A stretch of DNA of 64,000 bases, from assembly GCF_014197145.1 (NCBI RefSeq), contig NZ_JACIEZ010000010.1:97593-161592 (forward strand), given 5' to 3'. Position 1 is the stretch's first letter; every line of letters starts with the position of its first letter. This document shows positions 36,301 through 43,944 of this stretch, piece after piece. Made by a program: the position numbers and the translations under genes. The notes beneath the pieces were generated by a model, which searched no databases, was not told the DNA's origin, and saw nothing but the letters and a program-made list of their open reading frames with translations. This stretch comes from Gellertiella hungarica. Its GTDB lineage: Bacteria; Pseudomonadota; Alphaproteobacteria; Rhizobiales; Rhizobiaceae.

Positions 36301-36789
36301 ATGAAAATGCCCGTTGGTGGTGATTTGGACGCCTTCGACCGGAAAATCCTCGAGGCGCTGGCGCAGGACGGCCGCATGTCGATCACCGATCTCGCGGCAA
36401 AGGTCGGGCTGTCGAAGACGCCCTGCCAGCAGCGCTTCCGCAAGCTGGTCGCCGACGGCTATATCGACGGCTTCCGCGCGATCCTCAATCCGGCCCGGAT
36501 GGGGCTCGATCACGTCGCCTTCGCGGAGGTAAAGCTCACCAACACCAGCGAGGAGGCGCTCAGGGCCTTCAACCAGGCGGTCAAGAAGATCGTGGAGGTG
36601 GAGGAGTGCCACATGATCGCCGGGCGCTTCGATTATCTCCTGAAGATCCGCACCCCCGACATCAAGCGCTATCGCTACATTCTCGGCGAGCGGATTTCCG
36701 CGCTGCCCTATGTGGCGAGCACCTCCACCAATGTGGCCATGGAAACGGTGATCGACAACTGGTCGAGCCCGGCGGGCCGGATCGGCTGA
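36301..36789 (+). CDS. putR: Lrp/AsnC-family proline-responsive activator
   Basis: The 162-aa product has an Lrp-type helix-turn-helix (LDAFDRKILEALAQDGRMSI, then LAAKVGLSKTPCQQRFRKL) and a C-terminal RAM domain (residues 75-150). It is divergent from putA, with 195 bp between, as in Agrobacterium and Rhodobacter, where PutR activates putA when proline is present. AAGGA lies nine bases before the ATG at 36301. It converges on the GGDEF-EAL gene, stops 4 bp apart. Confidence 0.92.
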   Translation: MKMPVGGDLDAFDRKILEALAQDGRMSITDLAAKVGLSKTPCQQRFRKLVADGYIDGFRAILNPARMGLDHVAFAEVKLTNTSEEALRAFNQAVKKIVEVEECHMIAGRFDYLLKIRTPDIKRYRYILGERISALPYVASTSTNVAMETVIDNWSSPAGRIG

Positions 36790-36793
36790 GCGG

Positions 36794-38782
36794 TCAGTCG
36801 GCGCTGACGCGGCGCCTGTCGCGCTCGCCGGCTTCCGCCTGCACCAGGTCCTGCGCGGCGGAGGCCTCCAGCGGCCGCGAGAAATGGTAGCCCTGCACCA
36901 CCTCGACGCCCATGTCCTTCAGCACGGAAAGCTCCGCTTCCGTCTCCACCCCCTCCACGATCGCCTCCAGCCCCATGTCCTCGCACATGGCGAGCACCGA
37001 CTTGACGATCTTGTAGCTCGCCGGCCGGCTGTCGATCTGGGCGACGAAGCTGCCGTCGATCTTGATCTTCGATAGCGGCAGCTTGTGCACGTGGTTGAGG
37101 CTCGAATAGCCCGTGCCGAAATCGTCGAGCGAAATGCCCGAGCCGAAATGGCGGAGGAGCTCGATGGATTTTGCCGCCTGGGCGAAATCCCGGGTGACGG
37201 CGGTCTCCGTGATCTCGAAATTGATCCGCCTGGGGTCGAAGCCGCTCGCCTCGACGACGGAAATGATGCGCAGCACGTTTTCGGGCGTGGCGATGTCGTG
37301 CGGGGAGAGGTTGAAGGAGAGGAAGGTTTCGCCGGGCCATCCGCGCGCCTCGGCAAGCGCCATGGCGAGCAGGTGCCGGGTGATGAGGACGATGCGGCCG
37401 GAATGTTCGGCGATCGGAATGAACTCCCCGGGCGAAACCCGGCCGAGGGTGGGGCTCGTCCAGCGCGCCAGCGCCTCGAAGCCGACGCAGCGGCTCGTCG
37501 CCACGTCGACGATCGGCTGGAAGACGAGCGACATCTCCTTCTCGATGTCGGCCGCCATCAGCACTTCCTCCACCTCGCGGTGACGCGACAGGGTCTTGGC
37601 CTGCGCCGCGTTGAAAAGCACGATGCCGCCGCGCTGGGTGCGCTTGGCGGTGTAGAGGGCGTAATCGGCCCGTTCGTAGAGATCCTGTCCGCTCGTCCCG
37701 ATGTCGGGATAGACCGCAAAGCCCATGGATGTGGTCACCTGCACCACGCTGGTGCCGATGTCGATGCTGGCGGCCACCGCCTGGCAGACCCGCTCGCCCA
37801 GCGCCAGCAGGTCCTCGTCCCGGTGCGCGCCCGCATGGATGATCGCGAATTCGTCGCCGCCGAGACGGTAGACGGTGATGTCGCTCCGGGCAAAGCCGCT
37901 CAGCCGCCGCCCGACCTCCACCAGCACCTTGTCGCCGGCGGCATGGCCGTACATGTCGTTGACCGGCTTGAAGCCGTCGAGGTCGAGCACCCCGACCGAA
38001 AGCCGCCGGCCCTCCTCCTCGGCCCGGGCAAAGGCCCGGTTCAGCACGTCGAAGAAGCTGCGCCGGTTGGCCAGCAGCGTCAGGCTGTCCATGTTGGCGA
38101 GCCTGAGGTTCTCGTCGGAAAGCGCCTGCATCTCCCGGTGCTGGCGGGTCAGCTCCTCCTGCTGGGCCAGCAGCCGCTGGCGGGATTCGTTCAGCTGGCG
38201 GAAATCGCGGTAATGGGTCAGCAGCACGGCAATCAGCGCGAAGGTCACCAGCACCACGTTGATGCCTGTCGCGATGAAGGTCGGCTGGCCGCTCGCCACC
38301 ATCACGATGAAGAAGGGCACGTTGACGAGCACCGTCACCACAAGCGCCGCCGATCGCAGGTGCATCAGGCAGAAGATCACGCCGATCACGGTGATGGCCA
38401 TGAAGAAGGCCACATGGGCCTTCTGGTAGGAATCGCCATAGGGCAGCAGCGCGATGGACCACAGCACGCACAGGATGGCGATGGGTGCCGCCAGCCGGTT
38501 TGTGGAACGGAGCTTCCGATAGGCCTGCGCGGCGTCCACCGTCCGGTTGCGCCCGACGATCCAGCCTATGGCGCGGCTGATGAAGACGATCCCCAGCACC
38601 GAGGGCAGATAGATCACCAGCCAGGCGGGCGCGACATCCCGATGGGTCCAGGCCAGCGATGCCATGTTGGTCAGAAGGATGAAGTAGAGGAGGGGCACCT
38701 GCTTCGAGAATGCCTCGAACTGGGCCACCGTCAGCGCGGGGTTGTCGTTCGGGACCTTCAGGAAATTCATGATCTTCAGCAT
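36794..38782 (-). CDS. Membrane-bound GGDEF-EAL protein
   Basis: The 662-aa protein has an N-terminal block of about five to six membrane helices (residues 25-195). A short coiled coil follows (about 200-230, RQRLLAQQEELTRQHREM), then a GGDEF domain (about 230-395, RLGGDEFAII intact) and an EAL domain (about 405-645). The EAL domain has FEALARW, NLSPHD, FEITETA, DDFGTGYSS and VEGVET. Both signatures look catalytically competent, so synthesis and breakdown of c-di-GMP are possible. The membrane block is not an MHYT or CHASE type that I recognise. The ligand is unknown. Confidence 0.9.
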   Translation of the reverse strand: MLKIMNFLKVPNDNPALTVAQFEAFSKQVPLLYFILLTNMASLAWTHRDVAPAWLVIYLPSVLGIVFISRAIGWIVGRNRTVDAAQAYRKLRSTNRLAAPIAILCVLWSIALLPYGDSYQKAHVAFFMAITVIGVIFCLMHLRSAALVVTVLVNVPFFIVMVASGQPTFIATGINVVLVTFALIAVLLTHYRDFRQLNESRQRLLAQQEELTRQHREMQALSDENLRLANMDSLTLLANRRSFFDVLNRAFARAEEEGRRLSVGVLDLDGFKPVNDMYGHAAGDKVLVEVGRRLSGFARSDITVYRLGGDEFAIIHAGAHRDEDLLALGERVCQAVAASIDIGTSVVQVTTSMGFAVYPDIGTSGQDLYERADYALYTAKRTQRGGIVLFNAAQAKTLSRHREVEEVLMAADIEKEMSLVFQPIVDVATSRCVGFEALARWTSPTLGRVSPGEFIPIAEHSGRIVLITRHLLAMALAEARGWPGETFLSFNLSPHDIATPENVLRIISVVEASGFDPRRINFEITETAVTRDFAQAAKSIELLRHFGSGISLDDFGTGYSSLNHVHKLPLSKIKIDGSFVAQIDSRPASYKIVKSVLAMCEDMGLEAIVEGVETEAELSVLKDMGVEVVQGYHFSRPLEASAAQDLVQAEAGERDRRRVSAD

Positions 38783-38969
38783 CGCATCGGGCTTTCGTGC
38801 CGCGTCCCGGCAGGGTTCTGTCGCTCTACATTGCTATTACCATATACCTGCTATCCTTAACCCGGACCTTGCGGGCCTTTCTTATCTATTACGATTATGA
38901 CGAATAGTGGCGACTTGGTAAATGATTATTACCTAAAAAGCCCGATGAAGCGGCGTCACCCGTCCCGGT

Positions 38970-39911
38970 TCAGCGCATGGCGGAGAGGGGCTGTCCGGGT
39001 TGCTCCTCCCGTTCGACGAAGCGCCGCGCCTGCTCGAGAAGCCAGGCGGAGAACCGCCGCACCGACGGGTTGTCGGCCTTGTGGCGGGGATAGACGAGAT
39101 AGTAGCCGTTTCCGGTCTTGAAGCGGGGCACGTCGAGCTCCACCAGCTGTCCGCTCTCTAGCTCCGACTGGATGAGGATGAGCGGCATCAGCGCCACGCC
39201 CAGCCCCGTCATGCAGGCCTGCGCCACATGGATGAACTGCTCGAAGCGCATGCCTTCCCGGTAGGGTTCGGCAATCCCGGCGGCCGCGAACCAGTTGCGC
39301 CAGCCATCCGGGCGGGACACCATCTCGAGCAGCGGCATGTCGAGCAGCGCCGCCGGCGCGGCGATGGCGTTTGCCGCGCGGAAGGCCGGGCTGCAGACCG
39401 GTGCCGCCACTTCCGGCATCAGGTGCTCGAAGACGAGATCGGGGGAGAAGGGCCGGCCCACATGGATCGCGGCGTCCAGACGGTCCCGTTCGAAATCCAC
39501 CCGCCCGATGCGGGTCACGAAGTTCAGCGTCACATCCGTGTTGGTCGAGACGAAATCGGGAATGCGCGGCAGAAGCCAGCGCGTGCCGAAGGTCGGCAGG
39601 ATGGCAAGATCGAGCTGGCCCGGATGGATGTTGGACATGGCATCCAGCGAAAGCAGCCGCAGCCGGTCGATGATCTCAGCCACGCCCGCGGCATAACGCC
39701 GGCCCTTCTCGGTCAGCTCGACGCCCTTGTTGGTGCGCTTGACCAGCACCACGCCCAGCTGTCCCTCCAGCCCGTCCACATGCCGGCTGACCGCCCCCGG
39801 CGTCAGCGACAGCGCATTGGCGGCAGCCGAAAAGCTGCCGAGCCGCGCCACCGCCTCGAAGGCGGTGAGGGCGGCGGTGGAGGGGATGAGGCGTCGCTGG
39901 ATTTCCTTCAT
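38970..39911 (-). CDS. LysR-family regulator next to glutaryl-CoA dehydrogenase
   Basis: The 313-aa protein begins MKEIQRRLIPSTAALTAFEA and has a LysR helix-turn-helix (LGSFSAAANALSLTPGAVSRHVDGLE). The effector-binding domain resembles GcvA/GcdR proteins (LDLAILPTFGTRWLLPRI). Divergent placement from gcdH suggests it activates glutarate or lysine-degradation genes. A TTG at 39932 could add seven residues; the ATG at 39911 fits the family better. Its A+T-rich downstream region (38850-38945) carries no gene I can support. Confidence 0.88.
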   Translation of the reverse strand: MKEIQRRLIPSTAALTAFEAVARLGSFSAAANALSLTPGAVSRHVDGLEGQLGVVLVKRTNKGVELTEKGRRYAAGVAEIIDRLRLLSLDAMSNIHPGQLDLAILPTFGTRWLLPRIPDFVSTNTDVTLNFVTRIGRVDFERDRLDAAIHVGRPFSPDLVFEHLMPEVAAPVCSPAFRAANAIAAPAALLDMPLLEMVSRPDGWRNWFAAAGIAEPYREGMRFEQFIHVAQACMTGLGVALMPLILIQSELESGQLVELDVPRFKTGNGYYLVYPRHKADNPSVRRFSAWLLEQARRFVEREEQPGQPLSAMR

Positions 39912-40055
39912 TCCGTTATGAGTAAAGCTCAAAGCGGGCGGAGTAAATATGGTTTGTGGAGTCCTGCTGTCGGAGGCACTATGGCGCCACCATCATCGAT
40001 GGCGAGGCCGTGCTGAAGCAGCCCGAGGCCTTGCCGGCCCTACCGGAGGAACAGC

Positions 40056-41243
40056 ATGAGCCATATGACGCCTTTCACCTGGGACGATCCCTTCCGCTTC
40101 GAGAAGCAGCTTTCCGAAGAAGAGCGCATGATCCGCGATGCGGCGGCGGCGTTTGCCGAGGCCGAGCTCCTGCCGCGCGTCTCGGATGCCTATCTTGAAG
40201 AAAAGACCGATCCCTCCCTCTTCCGCAAGATGGGCGAGGCAGGTCTTCTCGGCGTCACGCTGCCGGAAAAATATGGCGCCGCCGGCGCCAACTACGTGTC
40301 CTACGGTCTCGTCGCCCGCGAGATCGAGCGCATCGATTCGGGCTACCGCTCGATGATGAGCGTCCAGTCCTCGCTGGTGATCTATCCGATCTATTCCTAC
40401 GGTTCGGAAGAGCAGAAGGACAAGTATCTGCCGGGCCTGGTGTCGGGCGAGCTCATCGGCTGCTTCGGCCTTACCGAGCCGGATGCCGGCTCCGATCCGG
40501 GCTCGATGAAGACCCGCGCGGTCAAGACCGCCAACGGCTACAAGCTCTACGGTTCGAAGACCTGGATTTCCAACGCCCCGATCGCCGATGTCTTCGTCGT
40601 CTGGGCCAAGTCGGAAGCCCATGACAACAAGATCCGCGGCTTCATCCTGGAAAAGGGCATGAAGGGCCTCACCGCACCGCAGATCAAGGGCAAGCTGTCG
40701 CTGCGCGCCTCCATCACCGGCGAGATCGTGCTCGACGGCGTTGAAGTGGGCGAAGAGGCCCTGATGCCCGGCGTCTCCGGCCTTGCCGGCCCCTTCGGCT
40801 GCCTCAACCGCGCCCGTTACGGCATTTCCTGGGGCGTCATGGGCGCCGCCGAGGATTGCTGGCACCGCGCCCGCCAGTACGGCCTCGACCGCAAGCAGTT
40901 CGGCCGGCCGCTGGCCCAGACGCAGCTCTTCCAGAAGAAGCTTGCCGACATGCAGACCGAAATCTCGCTCGGTCTCCAGGGCTCGCTCCGCGTCGGCCGC
41001 CTGATGGACGACCATGATTTCGCCCCGGAAATGATCTCCATCGTCAAGCGCAACAATTGCGGCAAGGCGCTCGATATCGCCCGCCAGGCCCGCGACATGC
41101 ATGGCGGCAACGGCATCCAGGCCGAATATCACGTGATGCGCCACGCGCAGAACCTCGAAACGGTGAACACCTACGAGGGCACGCATGACGTCCACGCGCT
41201 GATTCTCGGCCGCGCCCAGACCGGCCTCCAGGCCTTCTTCTGA
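40056..41243 (+). CDS. gcdH: Glutaryl-CoA dehydrogenase
   Basis: The 395-aa flavoenzyme belongs to the acyl-CoA dehydrogenase family. It shows [38 protein letters not shown], the RYGISWG substrate-binding region and the [16 protein letters not shown] ending, with the catalytic Glu. These are features of glutaryl-CoA dehydrogenase rather than other family members. It converts glutaryl-CoA to crotonyl-CoA and CO2 in lysine, tryptophan or glutarate breakdown. GGAGGA precedes the ATG. A CoA-transferase gene follows after a repeat-containing spacer. Confidence 0.93.
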   Translation: MSHMTPFTWDDPFRFEKQLSEEERMIRDAAAAFAEAELLPRVSDAYLEEKTDPSLFRKMGEAGLLGVTLPEKYGAAGANYVSYGLVAREIERIDSGYRSMMSVQSSLVIYPIYSYGSEEQKDKYLPGLVSGELIGCFGLTEPDAGSDPGSMKTRAVKTANGYKLYGSKTWISNAPIADVFVVWAKSEAHDNKIRGFILEKGMKGLTAPQIKGKLSLRASITGEIVLDGVEVGEEALMPGVSGLAGPFGCLNRARYGISWGVMGAAEDCWHRARQYGLDRKQFGRPLAQTQLFQKKLADMQTEISLGLQGSLRVGRLMDDHDFAPEMISIVKRNNCGKALDIARQARDMHGGNGIQAEYHVMRHAQNLETVNTYEGTHDVHALILGRAQTGLQAFF

Positions 41244-41257
41244 AATTCATGAAAGTC

Positions 41258-41388
41258 CCCCTCCCCCCTGTGGGGAGGGGCTAGGGGTGGGGGTCGGCCA
41301 CAGGATCGAAAAGGTGACATCCTTTAGGAGCCGAGCGCCTCTTTTTCCGCTTGCCCCCACCCCTGACCCCTCCCCACAGGGGGAGGGG
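41258..41388. repeat. G+C-rich inverted repeat pair in the gcdH-CoA transferase spacer
   Basis: Two arms of about 35 bp (41258-41293 and 41354-41388) are near-perfect inverted copies. Each combines a CCCCTCCCC...GGGGAGGGG palindrome with an AGGGGTGGGGG block. They are separated by about 60 bp. Similar intergenic palindromes are common in Rhizobiales. In RNA they would form a long hairpin between two genes that probably share a transcript. Bases 41244-41420 hold no gene. Confidence 0.75.
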
Positions 41389-41420
41389 AACGCACCCGCA
41401 TTCAGCAAAAGGACCCATCC

Positions 41421-42542
41421 ATGACCGCTCCGCTCGAAGGCATAAAGGTCGTCGAACTCGCCCGCATCCTGGCAGGGCCCTTTGCCGGGCAGACGCTTGC
41501 CGATCTCGGCGCCGAGGTGATCAAGGTTGAAAGCCCGGAAGGGGACGACACCCGCCAGTGGGGTCCGCCGTGGATCGAGAACGAGGGCGAGCGGTCGGCG
41601 GCCTATTACCACGCCTGCAACCGCGGCAAGCGCGGCATGATCGCCAATTTCGGCAATCCCGATGACCTCGAGAAGGTCAAGGCGCTGATTGCCGATGCGG
41701 ACGTGGTCATCGAGAATTTCAAGGTGGGCGGGCTGAAGAAGTTCGGCCTCGATTACGAAAGCCTCGCGAAGATCAACCCGCGTCTCGTCTACTGCTCGAT
41801 CACCGGCTTCGGCCAGACCGGGCCCTATGCGTCGCGCGCGGGCTATGACTTCATCATTCAGGGCATGGCCGGCATCATGGAGCTGACCGGCGATCCCAAG
41901 GGCGAGCCGCAGAAGATCGGCGTTGCCTTCGCCGACATCTTCACCGGCCTTTATGCGGTGGTCGGCATCCAGGCAGCGCTTCTCCAGCGTGCCGTCACCG
42001 GCCGCGGCCAGCATATCGACATGGCGCTCTTTGACTGCATGTCGGGCGTGCTGGCCAATCAGGCGATGAACTATCTCGCGTCGGGCAACAGCCCGCGCCG
42101 CCTGGGCAATGCCCATCCCAACATCGCGCCCTATCAGGTTTTCCCCACCGGCGACGGGCACATCATCATCGCCTGCGGAAACGACCAGCAGTTCGTCCGC
42201 CTCTCGGAGGTGCTGGGCGTGGGCGAGCTTCCCGCCGACGAGCGCTACCGCACCAATCGCGAGCGCGTGGCAAACCGCGACCGGCTGACGGAGATCCTGA
42301 CCGAACGCACGGTAACCTTCACCAAGGCGGGCCTCCTCGAAGCGCTCGAAAAGGTGGGCGTGCCCGCAGGCCCGATCAACACGGTGGCGGAGGTCTTTGC
42401 CGATCCGCAGTTCATCCATCGCGGCATGAAGATCGCACCCGGCGGCATTCCCGGGCTCAGAACCCCGATCACCTTCTCCGATGCGGAGCTGAAGCTCGAC
42501 GCGCCTTCGCCGCGGCTCGGACAGCACGAGAAGGCCTCCTGA
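41421..42542 (+). CDS. CaiB/BaiF-family CoA transferase, probably glutarate-specific
   Basis: The 373-aa product is a family III CoA transferase. It starts PLEGIKVVELARILAGPFAGQ, has the DLGAEVIKVESP strand, and has the catalytic Asp in SRAGYDFIIQGMAG. The gcdH neighbour and the LysR gene reproduce the gcdR-gcdH-gcdG arrangement known in Pseudomonas. The likely reaction is therefore CoA transfer from succinyl-CoA to glutarate, making the GcdH substrate. AGGA precedes the ATG. Substrate assignment rests on context, not on the sequence alone. Confidence 0.87.
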   Translation: MTAPLEGIKVVELARILAGPFAGQTLADLGAEVIKVESPEGDDTRQWGPPWIENEGERSAAYYHACNRGKRGMIANFGNPDDLEKVKALIADADVVIENFKVGGLKKFGLDYESLAKINPRLVYCSITGFGQTGPYASRAGYDFIIQGMAGIMELTGDPKGEPQKIGVAFADIFTGLYAVVGIQAALLQRAVTGRGQHIDMALFDCMSGVLANQAMNYLASGNSPRRLGNAHPNIAPYQVFPTGDGHIIIACGNDQQFVRLSEVLGVGELPADERYRTNRERVANRDRLTEILTERTVTFTKAGLLEALEKVGVPAGPINTVAEVFADPQFIHRGMKIAPGGIPGLRTPITFSDAELKLDAPSPRLGQHEKAS

Positions 42543-42567
42543 GGGGCAGGCCTTCCGCCGGCCTGCG

Positions 42568-43944
42568 CTAGTTCTTCAGGCGCTTCTCCAGGCCGGCGAC
42601 GATCCGGTCGGTCAGGGCGGCATAATCGCCGTCGAAGTGATGGCCGCCATCGATGCCGATCAGCTCCACGCCGCTCCCGGCAAGCGTCGGGCAGGCGTCC
42701 TCCTCCTCGTCCTTGCCGTAGATGCACTGGATGCGCGCGGGATCGATCCGCGCGATGTCGGTGACGGGGTCGCCGGCATTCGCCTTGCCGCCGCCGCCGA
42801 GCCAGCCCTCCACCGAAATTTCGTAATCCGCCCGGTGCGACAGCGCCATCAGGGTGATCTGGCTCACCCGCGCCCTGGCATCCTCGGGAAGCCGGTTGAA
42901 GGTGCCGGGCAGGATATCCGCGCCGAAGGAATAGCCGATCAGCAGCACATGGCCGACCTTCCATTGCCGGCTGTAGGTGTCGATGATGCGGGAGAGGTCG
43001 TCGGCCGTCTCCTGCGGATCCCGCGCCGACCAGAAGTAGCGCAGCGAATCCACCCCGACCACCGGAATACCCTTCGACTGGAGAACGCCGCCCACCTGGC
43101 TGTCGATGTCGCGCCAGCCGCCATCGCCGGAATAGATCACGGCCATCGTGTCCCGCGTGGGCGCGGTCTCGAGCAGGGTGAGCGGCAGGCCGAGCGTCCT
43201 GCCGTCGTCGCCGGCGGCATCGACCCGGTCGGAGAGGGCCTGGGACAGGCTGTCCAGCGCGGTGCCGTCGTCGTTGCGGAGCGCAATCGCGGCATGGGCG
43301 GCGTGCAGGGCCTCGGCATGGCTGCGGCCATCGGCCGGCGCATTCTTCGTGAGGATGACGGTGACGGCCGCGGGCAGGGGGCCGTCGGTCATGTCGTAGA
43401 CCGTGCGGTTGCCCTGGCGGGTCTTTTTCGCCGGCGTGCAGAGCTCGCGGTCCAGCGGGATGCCCGCGAGCGGATCGACGGCAATGGCTTCCCCGACGGT
43501 CGCCTTCGGGCTCTGCGAGATCATCGCCAGCGCCAGCGCGCCGCCCTCGCCGATGCCGGCGACGATGGGGGGATTGTATGTCTTCGCGCCGCCGGCGCGC
43601 TGCATCTGCTGGGAGAGCGCTTCCACGTCGGAGATCATGTAGACGCAGTCGCCCTTGTCGGCGGCAAGCGCCTTCAGATAGGCGGGAAAATCGATGCCCA
43701 CCACGGTCGCGCCATCGCCGGAGAGCTTTTTGGCAAGGCTCTCTTCGCCGTCGCCCCAGCCCCCGGCGTCGGAGATGAGGAAGATGTTGGCGCCCGGCTC
43801 TCCCTCCGGAAGAAAGATGTGCCCGGGCGGGATCATGCCCGTGTCGAAGGTCGGTTCGGCGGCCCGCGCCGAAAGCCCGGCCGGCAGCAGAAAGGCCAGT
43901 GCCGCGGCCAGGGCAAGGCCGATGGTGGGGATCTTGGCTCTCAT
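42568..43944 (-). CDS. acvB: AcvB/VirJ-family periplasmic protein
   Basis: This 458-aa protein has a signal peptide (MRAKIPTIGLALAAALAFLL...) and two alpha/beta-hydrolase-like parts, as in AcvB. The C-terminal half has the nucleophile motif GYSFGA and a late His in GGHHFDGDY. In Agrobacterium, AcvB is needed for virulence. With LpiA it has been linked to turnover of lysyl-phosphatidylglycerol, acting as a hydrolase. Its ATG overlaps the mprF stop codon (ATGA), so the two are coupled. The frame remains open upstream inside mprF, which is an artefact. Confidence 0.9.
   Translation of the reverse strand: MRAKIPTIGLALAAALAFLLPAGLSARAAEPTFDTGMIPPGHIFLPEGEPGANIFLISDAGGWGDGEESLAKKLSGDGATVVGIDFPAYLKALAADKGDCVYMISDVEALSQQMQRAGGAKTYNPPIVAGIGEGGALALAMISQSPKATVGEAIAVDPLAGIPLDRELCTPAKKTRQGNRTVYDMTDGPLPAAVTVILTKNAPADGRSHAEALHAAHAAIALRNDDGTALDSLSQALSDRVDAAGDDGRTLGLPLTLLETAPTRDTMAVIYSGDGGWRDIDSQVGGVLQSKGIPVVGVDSLRYFWSARDPQETADDLSRIIDTYSRQWKVGHVLLIGYSFGADILPGTFNRLPEDARARVSQITLMALSHRADYEISVEGWLGGGGKANAGDPVTDIARIDPARIQCIYGKDEEEDACPTLAGSGVELIGIDGGHHFDGDYAALTDRIVAGLEKRLKN

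Noticed and set aside
38897..39121. Small frame over the end of the LysR gene
   Set aside because: It overlaps a clear LysR coding region in another frame and lacks any start signal.
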